Positions 7,203 through 12,885 of a stretch of 57,561 nt of DNA are shown piece by piece. Numbering within the stretch: position 1 is the stretch's first letter; the number at the start of each line of letters is the position of its first letter. The stretch is from a virus. A program made the position numbers and the translations under genes. The stretch lies in the IMG/VR virus record IMGVR_UViG_3300005095_000010, positions 1-57,561 of that record; one strand, given 5' to 3'. The notes under the pieces were generated by a model. The model searched no databases. It was not told where the DNA came from and saw only the letters and a program-made list of their open reading frames with translations.

Positions 7203-7362
7203 GTTGTACTCCTTGCTTTTGTTTACGTCTCACTACCCGAATATTTGAAAATTTAGGACGATAACCTCTAACGTACTTACGTTTGATTACAATCCCACCA
7301 CTGATTGTTACCATAACTAAAGAGTGTGCAATCAACTCTTCCAACAATGCTGATTCAATCAT
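7177..7362 (-). CDS. Hypothetical small protein, 61 aa
   Basis: Begins MIESALLEELIAHSLVMVTISGG, a moderately hydrophobic helix, followed by a strongly basic tail with many Arg and Lys (RKYVRGYRPKFSNIRVVRRK). The ATG overlaps the stop of the 29-aa microprotein (ATGA). The tail could bind nucleic acid or phospholipid. It overlaps the downstream 33-aa gene by 26 bp. Product unrecognised. Confidence 0.6.
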   Translation of the reverse strand: MIESALLEELIAHSLVMVTISGGIVIKRKYVRGYRPKFSNIRVVRRKQKQGVQHEKTSNQH

Positions 7363-7448
7363 TCTACTTCTCCTGCTATGATAATGTACATCATTGCAAT
7401 CATAAAGACCACAAATGCCACGTCTTCAACAATACTTGGTTCTACCAT
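7359..7448 (-). CDS. Membrane microprotein, 29 aa
   Basis: ATG at 7448, TGA at 7359. An acidic N terminus (MVEPSIVEDV) is followed by one hydrophobic helix (AFVVFMIAMMYIIIAG) and a Glu-rich end. GGAG precedes the ATG, which lies 2 bp after the stop of the 74-aa gene, and the stop forms ATGA with the next start. This tight packing makes it a credible gene. Confidence 0.6.
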   Translation of the reverse strand: MVEPSIVEDVAFVVFMIAMMYIIIAGEVE

Positions 7449-7450
7449 AA

Positions 7451-7675
7451 TCACTCCTTAATGTTATCCTTTACCCAAGCTTCTACAGCTTCTCTGTGTT
7501 TATGATAATAACCATCAACACTCGTACCTGTATACAGTGCTTCCATAGCCTTGTAAGTTACAGGAATACCTTTCCATTTGTCCGGGTTAGACATATACAC
7601 CACCTCATTCGTAACCTTGTTACAGATTACAAAGTCGAACTCGAAAGGGAATATTACTAAATCTTCAATGTTCAT
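7451..7675 (-). CDS. Hypothetical protein, 74 aa
   Basis: Unrecognised soluble protein with an aromatic N-terminal part (MNIEDLVIFPFEFDFVICNK) and a helical C-terminal half ending in VEAWVKDNIKE. The leader contains AAGGAT, and palindrome site 7 sits 16 bp upstream of the start. It is the third gene of the 8327-to-5721 operon. No domain, signal or membrane segment is seen. Confidence 0.7.
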   Translation of the reverse strand: MNIEDLVIFPFEFDFVICNKVTNEVVYMSNPDKWKGIPVTYKAMEALYTGTSVDGYYHKHREAVEAWVKDNIKE

Positions 7676-7690
7676 GTTAAATCCTTAAAA

Positions 7691-7705
7691 GTTATAGGCT
7701 GTAAC
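7691..7705. repeat. Palindromic repeat, site 7
   Basis: GTTATAGGCTGTAAC between the genes at 7709 and 7451. One half-site is GTTATA instead of GTTACA; in the minus-strand RNA this would give a C-A mismatch, which favours recognition as DNA. Confidence 0.7.
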
Positions 7706-7708
7706 TTA

Positions 7709-7957
7709 TCAGGCTATGATAAGTACTTCCTCAATACAGTGCTTAGGCACTTCATAGAATCTACCTACACCATACTCCCAAGTATAGGTATCTTCAATCT
7801 CATCATACACTACATTAATCTCCCTACACTCACCCAAGTATTGGTCAAGGGATTTGTCTGGAAACCCAGTAGGTTTGATAATAACTGTCATGTATTCTAC
7901 AGAAAACTCTGGCGGAGTTTTAAGCTTCTCCCAGAATTTTCTAATCTTTGTCAACAT
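7709..7957 (-). CDS. Hypothetical protein, 82 aa
   Basis: Begins MLTKIRKFWEKLKTPPEFSVEY and then has beta-rich segments (YMTVIIKP, CREINVVYDE, TYTWEYGVGRFYEV), suggesting a small alpha/beta fold. It overlaps the 3' end of the 128-aa gene by 17 bp, so it is probably translated by coupling. No recognised motif. Confidence 0.7.
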   Translation of the reverse strand: MLTKIRKFWEKLKTPPEFSVEYMTVIIKPTGFPDKSLDQYLGECREINVVYDEIEDTYTWEYGVGRFYEVPKHCIEEVLIIA

Positions 7958-8327
7958 CTCCCATACCTCCTAATGTGGACAACAGTTCCGAGATATCTGG
8001 CTGTTTTGGCAGTTCCATAGATTGTTGCAAACGCTTTTTAAAGTCTCCAACAGCTTTTTCGGGGATGGTATTTACCAAAGTTTCTGCCATACCAGATACC
8101 GTGGTACACCCATACAAAGCTTCCATAGTTGCAATGTACATTATCTGAGCATTTCTTGGAAGGCTTTGAAATACCATTACAATCTCTACTGCGAGCTCTT
8201 GATTTTTGTCCAGCTTGTTATTTTTGAAGGCTGTTAGTAATTCACCCATAGTTTCATAGCCGAAAGCCTCCGAGATTTTTTCCGTGCCTTTTTTAAGACT
8301 TAGTTTTTTCTCAGTTGTTTGTTTCAT
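7941..8327 (-). CDS. Hypothetical helical protein, 128 aa, paralogue of the 3972 gene
   Basis: First gene of the leftward operon from promoter 8452-8480. All-helical protein starting MKQTTEKKLSLKKGTEKISEAF, then AFGYETMGELLTAFKNNKLD and ELAVEIVMVFQS, which align with the 130-aa protein at 3972-4364. Both paralogues are first genes of operons whose leaders are also related, so promoter, leader and first gene appear to have duplicated together. Start is supported by AAAGGAT upstream. Function unknown. Confidence 0.75.
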   Translation of the reverse strand: MKQTTEKKLSLKKGTEKISEAFGYETMGELLTAFKNNKLDKNQELAVEIVMVFQSLPRNAQIMYIATMEALYGCTTVSGMAETLVNTIPEKAVGDFKKRLQQSMELPKQPDISELLSTLGGMGDVDKD

Positions 8328-8395
8328 TGTTAATCCTTTAAAGTTAATTTAGGCTGAGACCAAATTCTCATTAAGAAGTGGTGAGCTTCGCCAAA

Positions 8396-8410
8396 GTTAT
8401 AGGCTGTAAC
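8396..8410. repeat. Palindromic repeat, site 8
   Basis: GTTATAGGCTGTAAC in the long leader between promoter 8452-8480 and the gene at 7941-8327. A complementary extra half-site (GTTACAGC on the plus strand) lies at about 8422-8429. Confidence 0.7.
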
Positions 8411-8451
8411 TTTTCAAATTTGTTACAGCACCTCAATTAAATTGTAACCGT

Positions 8452-8480
8452 ATTATAACATCTTTACAAGTATTTGTCAA
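8452..8480 (-). promoter_or_regulatory. Sigma70-type early promoter P3
   Basis: Minus strand TTGACA (8475-8480), 17-nt spacer, TATAAT (8452-8457), extended -10 TGT. It drives the leftward genes from 8327 to 5721. Its leader shares the sequence GAGGTGCTGTAAC with P1 and, in part, with P2. Confidence 0.85.
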
Positions 8481-8494
8481 GCTTATAATACTAA

Positions 8495-8692
8495 TTAAGT
8501 TAACTTAAATCCACAGATTTTCTCTGCTTCTTTAGTTGCATTGTAGGATGTTGTCAAATCAACTATCCCATTTACATAATTCCAGTGTGTTTTTGTTGCT
8601 TTTTGGATAGCTTCTTCACACTGGGGTGTCAGATTTTCGGTGGACTGCACAGAAATTGTGCAGAAAACTGCAAATAATAATACCTTACTCAT
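8495..8692 (-). CDS. Small probable secreted protein, 65 aa
   Basis: The N terminus (MSKVLLFAVFCTISVQSTE) looks like a signal peptide, with a possible cleavage near residue 17. The mature part has two cysteines (PQCEEA and KICGF) that could form a periplasmic disulfide. It starts inside the end of the kinase-like gene (ATGAGTAA arrangement), so it is translationally coupled to it. A periplasmic role such as superinfection exclusion is possible, but that is a guess from location and size. Confidence 0.65.
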   Translation of the reverse strand: MSKVLLFAVFCTISVQSTENLTPQCEEAIQKATKTHWNYVNGIVDLTTSYNATKEAEKICGFKLT

Positions 8693-9284
8693 TACCGTCC
8701 TCCAAAATATTTTTTACACTTGTGTAGTGCAGTTGTTTTAGTGGTTCTGGGTAGTACCCATTAACGTCTATAACACTCCAATCAAAGAACAGGTCATTAA
8801 GTACCAACTTACCATTATAAGCCATCAGGTTTCTTGGAGAAACCTCCATACACAAATCATACGGGTTAATGTAATTGGATAGGTGCATTACAATTCCTAC
8901 TAATTCGTCACGAAGCCCTTTTAACTTGAACCCCTCACACACTTCCAAAATGTCGTGGTATCCTTTTATGGATGAATAGTACCACCCAGTACTACCAGTA
9001 GGTTTCCTAAAAGCTTTTAACAAATATTGGTAATATTTGTAGTATAATGTAGTCAACTGCCGTTTAGGGGCTGTCAATTTTTCATACTTAGGTGATAGGA
9101 GTACAGAAACTTCTGGGTGTGACTCAATACTACCTCTAAATTCATAGGTAGGTGTCATCCTACCCCCATCATATTCAGATAAAGCGTTCTTTACTGGGCA
9201 GATAGTAGCAATAACAGCATTATTACCATCAATTCCCCAAACTTTAGTGAAGGCTCCTCTTCCAATCACTTCTATTTTGCTCAT
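8685..9284 (-). CDS. Protein-kinase-like protein, 199 aa
   Basis: Residues 7-14 (IGRGAFTKVW) resemble the glycine-rich nucleotide-binding loop of protein kinases. Residues 147-152 (EVSPRN, within CMEVSPRNLM) sit where the catalytic loop D-x4-N is expected, followed by KLVLNDLFFD (159-168), which corresponds to the metal-binding segment seen in phage kinase-like proteins as LND. The catalytic Asp is Glu147 here, so activity may be altered or lost. At 199 aa it is shorter than a canonical kinase of about 250 aa. Phage kinases of this sort modify host RNA polymerase or translation factors in T7-like phages. It overlaps both neighbours and belongs to the leftward group 8495-9960. Confidence 0.65.
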   Translation of the reverse strand: MSKIEVIGRGAFTKVWGIDGNNAVIATICPVKNALSEYDGGRMTPTYEFRGSIESHPEVSVLLSPKYEKLTAPKRQLTTLYYKYYQYLLKAFRKPTGSTGWYYSSIKGYHDILEVCEGFKLKGLRDELVGIVMHLSNYINPYDLCMEVSPRNLMAYNGKLVLNDLFFDWSVIDVNGYYPEPLKQLHYTSVKNILEDGNE

Positions 9285-9382
9285 TTTTTACCCCTTCTAT
9301 TTAACTGATGTGGTTCATACCACCATATTGCTCCAACGGTGAAGCTTATTACTATTGTCTGCTCCATTACTTCATGTGCCAT
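9281..9382 (-). CDS. Microprotein, 33 aa
   Basis: ATG at 9382, TGA at 9281 overlapping the start of the kinase-like gene (ATGA). The sequence begins MAHEVMEQTIVISFTVGAIWWY and ends in a basic tail. The middle is a short hydrophobic helix, so membrane attachment is possible. AAGGAG lies five bases upstream of the ATG, with palindrome site 9 directly before it. Real-gene evidence is the ribosome site and the exact coupling. Confidence 0.6.
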   Translation of the reverse strand: MAHEVMEQTIVISFTVGAIWWYEPHQLNRRGKK

Positions 9383-9397
9383 ATCAACTCCTTAAAA

Positions 9398-9412
9398 GTT
9401 ACAGCCTGTAAC
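9398..9412. repeat. Palindromic repeat, site 9
   Basis: GTTACAGCCTGTAAC in the gap between the leftward genes at 9412 and 9281, just upstream of AAGGAG. Confidence 0.7.
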
Positions 9413-9927
9413 TATGCAATATCTTTGAAGAACGAGTCTACACTCTTCATAGTTACTTGTTTATTCACACCATGTACCGCTTTCTCACCATAGATTCTGC
9501 TAAGTTTTGGTAGCTCCTCCTCTCTATCAAACATAGTGTTCCATGTTCGGTGGTTGATGCCGTTAAGAGCCTGCTTTACTGTTACAGTGGCATGGTTAAA
9601 AATTACTCCCATGCTTTCTTGAATTTCATCAAGGTCTTTGAATGTGTTTACAGAATCCCAGTATTTTCCATCAAATTCCAATACTGCGTGGTAGCAGTTT
9701 GCAGGCTTACCACTATTGAGTTTTTCCAGCTCGGCATCATCCATATCTTTGGCAAATAGCCAAAGCATTTTTACTTTGCCTTTAAACTCTGGATAAGTTT
9801 TTTCTACCCACCGTTTATGCGTCAGTGCAATGATGGCACACCCTCCTTGGTTAGGACAATCTACAACACTGTCCACCTCATCCAACTTCTTTCTAAACTC
9901 TCTGTGGACTTTATTAAGCATACTCAT
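9412..9927 (-). CDS. Hypothetical protein with possible papain-like Cys/His pair, 171 aa
   Basis: I choose the ATG at 9927 (MSMLNKVHREFRKKL) because AAGGGGGT precedes it by eight bases; an in-frame ATG at 9960 would add 11 residues. A cysteine at the start of a helix (CPNQGGCAIIALTHKRW) and a later His in a beta segment followed by an Asp (NCYHAVLEFDGKYWDS) are spaced as in papain-fold cysteine peptidases or transglutaminase-like proteins. That is a pattern match only. The C-terminal part is basic and helical. No signal peptide is seen, so it would act in the cytoplasm. Confidence 0.7.
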   Translation of the reverse strand: MSMLNKVHREFRKKLDEVDSVVDCPNQGGCAIIALTHKRWVEKTYPEFKGKVKMLWLFAKDMDDAELEKLNSGKPANCYHAVLEFDGKYWDSVNTFKDLDEIQESMGVIFNHATVTVKQALNGINHRTWNTMFDREEELPKLSRIYGEKAVHGVNKQVTMKSVDSFFKDIA

Positions 9928-9977
9928 TCTTGTTACCCCCTTAATTATTTTCTTTAACATATTTTTCTACCTTAAAA

Positions 9978-9992
9978 GTTATAGTCTGTAAC
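9978..9992. repeat. Palindromic repeat, site 10
   Basis: GTTATAGTCTGTAAC between the lipoprotein gene at 10045 and the gene at 9412. Confidence 0.65.
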
Positions 9993-10044
9993 TTTTCAGG
10001 GACTGCCCGATTTTGAACAATTCCTGAAAAGTAAGTTTCAATTT

Positions 10045-10332
10045 TTATGTACCATAGTAATAGTATGTGTGTGTATTGCAGTCATTCTCCCATACCCGAA
10101 TTTCCACAATATCATCAGCCATCCACCCAATTTCTGTATAAGTGTCGGCGTTACTGTCCCACTCATATACCATACTTTCAACTTCATCTTCCAGTAAATG
10201 CACTGGGGTATAAATGTCCTCTTCAAGTGTCATAGGGCACTCATTAGTCACTCCTGACACCATCTCAGCTACCTCTCCACATCCTGAGAGGCATATGCCA
10301 GCCATGATTGCCGCTACTATAAAATTCTTCAT
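10045..10332 (-). CDS. Putative lipoprotein, 95 aa
   Basis: The first 18 residues (MKNFIVAAIMAGICLSGC) form a signal peptide ending in the lipobox LSGC, so signal peptidase II cleavage before Cys18 and lipid attachment are predicted. The mature protein is strongly acidic and Tyr-rich, with two further cysteines (NECPM and NDCNT) that may form a disulfide. It would be exposed in the periplasm or under the outer membrane. Phage-encoded early lipoproteins often block superinfection; that role is inference. The leader shares a TTAACGATTAAGGAT segment with the gene at 10436. Confidence 0.75.
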   Translation of the reverse strand: MKNFIVAAIMAGICLSGCGEVAEMVSGVTNECPMTLEEDIYTPVHLLEDEVESMVYEWDSNADTYTEIGWMADDIVEIRVWENDCNTHTYYYYGT

Positions 10333-10367
10333 GTTAAATCCTTAATCGTTAATTTAGTTTGTTAAAA

Positions 10368-10382
10368 GTTACAACCTGTAAC
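10368..10382. repeat. Palindromic repeat, site 11
   Basis: GTTACAACCTGTAAC in the leader of the lipoprotein gene, between it and the gene at 10436. Confidence 0.65.
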
Positions 10383-10435
10383 TTCTCAAATTTTGTTAGG
10401 GAGTGTTAATCTCCTACCACTATTTTATCAGAATT

Positions 10436-10780
10436 TTACCAGTTTCCGTCAAGCCCTACCTCTGCTTGAGAGGCATCATTATAGACCGCATACACTTTTA
10501 ACTGAAACTCCGCACAAATGGTAAACTCTTTCCCGAACCCATCGGGCTCTTGTACGACGTACCAGTACTGTCGTACACCTGTTTGGGCACTTTTTTTACT
10601 ATCATGGATTGTGTTAACTAAATCCAATTTATTAACAGCCTCTCTGTAAGCTATTGAAAAATCCTGCCCGTGAATGAACAGATTCTGTGAAACATCTGTC
10701 TCAAACTTAGTACTCTCCAACACTCTCTTTACGGTTCCAGTCAGTTCAAATCTGAACCCTGCAAGTTTTTTGTTACTCAT
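10436..10780 (-). CDS. Hypothetical protein, 114 aa
   Basis: Begins MSNKKLAGFRFELTGTVKRVLE and alternates beta strands with one helix (DFSIAYREAVNKLD); the C-terminal half is aromatic and beta-rich. It looks like a small soluble alpha/beta protein with no recognised family. AAGGAT precedes the ATG, in a leader almost identical to that of the lipoprotein gene. It is probably the first gene of the group running down to 8495; its promoter is not obvious, though a TATAAT lies at 10934-10939 on the minus strand. Confidence 0.7.
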   Translation of the reverse strand: MSNKKLAGFRFELTGTVKRVLESTKFETDVSQNLFIHGQDFSIAYREAVNKLDLVNTIHDSKKSAQTGVRQYWYVVQEPDGFGKEFTICAEFQLKVYAVYNDASQAEVGLDGNW

Positions 10781-10820
10781 TTGCCAATCCTTAATCGTTA
10801 ATTTAGTCGGAAGCTAAAAA

Positions 10821-10835
10821 GTTACAACCTATAAC
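10821..10835. repeat. Palindromic repeat, site 12
   Basis: GTTACAACCTATAAC upstream of the gene at 10436-10780. Confidence 0.65.
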
Positions 10836-11128
10836 TTTTTAGTTAGCTACCATGTATATACACATTTTTAAAAAGATATGTATATAAATAGTACCTATAA
10901 CTACCAATTTCCTACACCAATAGTATAACATAAATTATACTAAGTTACAAGCACCCACCAAACACCTCGCAACCCAAATTTTGTGAATTTCCAAGCAACC
11001 CCAAAATTTGGGGATTACCAGAATTTTACCAGATTGCTAAAAACAGTTTTACTGTTTATTAACAGCGTGGGCGTGGGCATTGGTAGGGTTTTGCCGTATT
11101 TTACCCAAATTTGTTAGTTTGCTAAAAA

Positions 11129-11143
11129 GTTACTGGCTATAAC
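11129..11143. repeat. Palindromic repeat, site 13
   Basis: GTTACTGGCTATAAC, a slightly degenerate copy in the non-coding region 10781-11279. Confidence 0.55.
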
Positions 11144-11174
11144 TTTTCTTTGGGTTAGTTTGTGAATATTTTTG

Positions 11175-11188
11175 TGAACATACGTTCA
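11175..11188. promoter_or_regulatory. LexA-box-like palindrome 1 (TGAAC-N4-GTTCA)
   Basis: TGAACATACGTTCA, extended by G/C to a 16-bp dyad (11174-11189). GAAC-N4-GTTC is the core of the Gram-positive-type LexA box. A second copy lies at 12806-12819. Confidence 0.45.
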
Positions 11189-11195
11189 CTTTTGT

Positions 11196-11228
11196 ACAGG
11201 AACTTATCAGTTGTTGATAAGTTCCTGT
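11196..11228. repeat. Perfect 14-bp inverted repeat
   Basis: ACAGGAACTTATCA, a 5-nt loop GTTGT, then TGATAAGTTCCTGT. No T-run follows on either strand, so it is not a standard intrinsic terminator; a transcript end-protecting stem or a protein site are alternatives. Confidence 0.6.
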
Positions 11229-11240
11229 CGGGTTTGTGTG

Positions 11241-11304
11241 AGATGCTTTAAAGCATCTGTAAAGCTTTTTGAAGATGCTTTAAAGCATCTGTAAAGCTTT
11301 TTGA
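11241..11304. repeat. Tandem 32-bp duplication (two perfect copies)
   Basis: Units 11241-11272 and 11273-11304 are identical. Each contains the 18-bp perfect palindrome AGATGCTTTAAAGCATCT. The second unit encodes the last residues and stop of the gene at 11280-11924. Confidence 0.85.
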
Positions 11305-11924
11305 AGGTAAGCGTTAACGGTTGCTAACGTGTTCTTTTTTTCTTTGCTTGCATGGTAATCTTGTGCGATATCTTCCAACTCCGCCACAAGGTCGAAAAAC
11401 TGATTCTCCAACTCTTCGACGGATTTGGTCGCTAACTCTGAAGCATGGTTAATAACTTCATCTTTAATCGCTTGCACCTCTTTTTTAGTGTCAACCTTTA
11501 CCGCTTCGGTTTTTGTCTCCGCCTTACCGCTTACCGTTTTAACCTTTGCAGAGTGGTTTTGCTTCTCTTTACCCTCTTTTCTAATCTCTTTGAGTTTTGC
11601 CATACTTGCTTTATCACCTAAAGCTATAATAGCGTCCACTACTTTAAAGTCCACTTGGTAAGCTTGTGACTTACCGTTAATGGACTTCTTATCATACATA
11701 CGCCCGACTACCATAGCAACATGCTTAAACGTCCCTATGCCAGTCTCTTTTGCTTCACTGTTGAGTTTTCCGTTAATAGTAGCTAACTCATTGTAAGATA
11801 CTTTACCACTCTTTACAAGTTTTGCCAGTGCCATAAGGTACTGTGCGTTTGATGCCTCCGCACTTTTAACTGTTTTGATGTACTCGTTTGTTAGTGCCTT
11901 ACCAGTCTTGAATGAAGTTTTCAT
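11280..11924 (-). CDS. Hypothetical basic helical protein, 214 aa
   Basis: Monocistronic leftward gene directly behind promoter 11973-12002. The protein is mostly helical and rich in Lys, Ala and Glu. Residues about 1-110 form a basic domain (MKTSFKTGKALTNEYIKTVK), the middle (about 110-145) is a Lys-rich linker that looks disordered, and the C-terminal part is an acidic coiled coil ending YLQKALQML. Basic N terminus plus coiled coil would suit a DNA-binding oligomer, and its place next to the candidate origin is suggestive, but no family is recognised. The ATG has AAAGGAT upstream. Confidence 0.75.
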   Translation of the reverse strand: MKTSFKTGKALTNEYIKTVKSAEASNAQYLMALAKLVKSGKVSYNELATINGKLNSEAKETGIGTFKHVAMVVGRMYDKKSINGKSQAYQVDFKVVDAIIALGDKASMAKLKEIRKEGKEKQNHSAKVKTVSGKAETKTEAVKVDTKKEVQAIKDEVINHASELATKSVEELENQFFDLVAELEDIAQDYHASKEKKNTLATVNAYLQKALQML

Positions 11925-11972
11925 TTGTTTATCCTTTAAAATGTTAATTTGCCCTTATTGGGCTGTAATCGT

Positions 11973-12002
11973 ATTATAAGACAATTTAGCTCAAATTGTC
12001 AA
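11973..12002 (-). promoter_or_regulatory. Sigma70-type early promoter P4
   Basis: Minus strand TTGACA (11997-12002), 18-nt spacer, TATAAT (11973-11978). It drives the 214-aa gene. Palindrome site 14 begins 11 bp upstream of the -35 box. Confidence 0.8.
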
Positions 12003-12012
12003 CCTCTTAAAA

Positions 12013-12027
12013 GTTACAACCTATAAC
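12013..12027. repeat. Palindromic repeat, site 14
   Basis: GTTACAACCTATAAC between the end of the gene at 12030 and the -35 box of promoter P4. Confidence 0.65.
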
Positions 12028-12029
12028 TT

Positions 12030-12320
12030 TTAATTTACCTTTACATCCATACCTAGTTCTAAGTTCATGGAGATTATCTTACCATCTTCAGTGGCAAAGT
12101 CTCCCTCAAAGTATATATCCCCACCGATAGTATAGAATGAATAGCTCTGGTAGCCATTTGTGTTACTAACACCACGATTAATTCTTACTTCACCAATACC
12201 GTCAATAGTAATAATTGAGTACTCATCGCCCGGCAATTTGCCACTGAAAATTTTGAGCAACTCGGCTCCTATCGTATTATGTAGTGTATTGTATTGGTTA
12301 ATCATCTGTGCCAATCTCAT
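12030..12320 (-). CDS. Hypothetical protein, 96 aa
   Basis: Begins with a helix (MRLAQMINQYNTLHNTIGAELLKIF) followed by beta strands rich in Gly, Tyr and Asp (YSIITIDGIGEVRI and SFYTIGGDIYFEGDF). No recognised domain, no membrane segment. It is the first leftward gene of the whole block, behind promoter 12370-12399, next to the candidate origin. AAAGGAT lies upstream of the ATG. Confidence 0.7.
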   Translation of the reverse strand: MRLAQMINQYNTLHNTIGAELLKIFSGKLPGDEYSIITIDGIGEVRINRGVSNTNGYQSYSFYTIGGDIYFEGDFATEDGKIISMNLELGMDVKVN

Positions 12321-12369
12321 GTTAATCCTTTAAAAGTTATTTGCAACCGCTTAACAGTTGCTTGGCAGT

Positions 12370-12399
12370 ATTATAACACCTTTTAACTTTTAAAATCAA
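12370..12399 (-). promoter_or_regulatory. Sigma70-type early promoter P5
   Basis: Minus strand TTGATT (12394-12399), 18-nt spacer, TATAAT (12370-12375), extended -10 TGT. It drives the gene at 12030. Confidence 0.7.
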
Positions 12400-12441
12400 T
12401 AGTTTTTAGAAAAATTTTTTAAAAAAGTTTTTCAGTAAAAA

Positions 12442-12456
12442 GTTACAACCTATAAC
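12442..12456. repeat. Palindromic repeat, site 15
   Basis: GTTACAACCTATAAC upstream of promoter P5; the rightmost member of the family. I saw no further copy to the right. Confidence 0.65.
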
Positions 12457-12572
12457 TTTTGAAATTAGTTTTGCTTATATCTTACACGTGTATATATATA
12501 ATGTAAGTAAACAGCTCGACGGGTACGGGCAGGGTACTACACAGGTAATATAAGTTATTATTATGTGTTTAT

Positions 12573-12600
12573 CAGTTGCTTTGCAGTTGCTTTGCAGTTG
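12573..12600. repeat. Short tandem iteration CAGTTGCTTTG
   Basis: Two complete 11-bp units and a third partial CAGTTG. A related CAGTTGCTTGGCAG lies at about 12355. Possible initiator-binding iterons. Confidence 0.5.
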
Positions 12601-12610
12601 TTGTTAGGTT

Positions 12611-12633
12611 GGGGCAAGGGTGGGACTGGCGGG
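12611..12633 (+). other. G-quadruplex-type motif
   Basis: Four G-runs separated by loops of 3, 1 and 6 bases (GGGG-CAA-GGG-T-GGG-ACTGGC-GGG) on the plus strand, which satisfies the standard G3+N1-7 rule, in an otherwise AT-rich genome. Confidence 0.55.
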
Positions 12634-12728
12634 CTGGTGGGGCTTTGCTTGGGTTTGGTAAGGGGCGGTTAAGTTTCTTTTAAGGTTTTGTGGGGCGGTG
12701 GGGGCGTAAAGAGAGCCCAACAGTTACT

Positions 12729-12866
12729 TTAAGGTGCTACAAAGTAACTGCAAAACCACTGCAAAAACCCTCATACAAAACCTAATAAACCACTGTCAAA
12801 ATAAATGAACAAGTGTTCATATTAAGGTGCTACAAAGTAACTGCCAAAACCTAATAAACCACTGTC
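12729..12866 (+). repeat. Composite direct repeat pair
   Basis: TTAAGGTGCTACAAAGTAAC occurs at 12729 and 12822, and CCTAATAAACCACTGTC at 12781 and 12850. In the second copy the two parts are adjacent; in the first they are separated by 23 bp. The first part also forms an inverted repeat AGTTACTTT/AAAGTAACT (12722-12749). Confidence 0.7.
12806..12819. promoter_or_regulatory. LexA-box-like palindrome 2 (TGAAC-N4-GTTCA)
   Basis: TGAACAAGTGTTCA, extended by A/T to 16 bp, placed between the two composite repeats and about 60 bp upstream of the late promoter at 12879. Confidence 0.45.
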
Positions 12867-12878
12867 CAAAACCAGACA

Positions 12879-12885
12879 CGATATA
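12879..12885 (+). promoter_or_regulatory. Late promoter motif CGATATA
   Basis: CGATATA followed by TA, 33 nt before the start codon of the beta-propeller gene. No -35 box is visible. Confidence 0.6.

Larger units (their letters stand above)
10781..11279. other. Non-coding region with palindromes and a long hairpin
   Basis: No credible gene. It holds palindrome sites 12 and 13, an AT-rich stretch, a TGAAC-N4-GTTCA dyad (11175-11188), a perfect 14-bp stem hairpin (11196-11228) and the first copy of a 32-bp tandem duplication. This density of dyads suggests a control region or termination zone behind the gene at 11280. Confidence 0.6.

Noticed and set aside
19-12456. Early palindromes as plain intrinsic terminators
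   Set aside because: Some copies end in TTTT, but they sit inside operons directly before ribosome sites, the one-base loop is poor for RNA, and several variants mispair in RNA.
12573-12866. CRISPR array in the repeat-rich control region
   Set aside because: Repeats are only two or three copies, irregularly spaced, of different types, and no cas gene is present.
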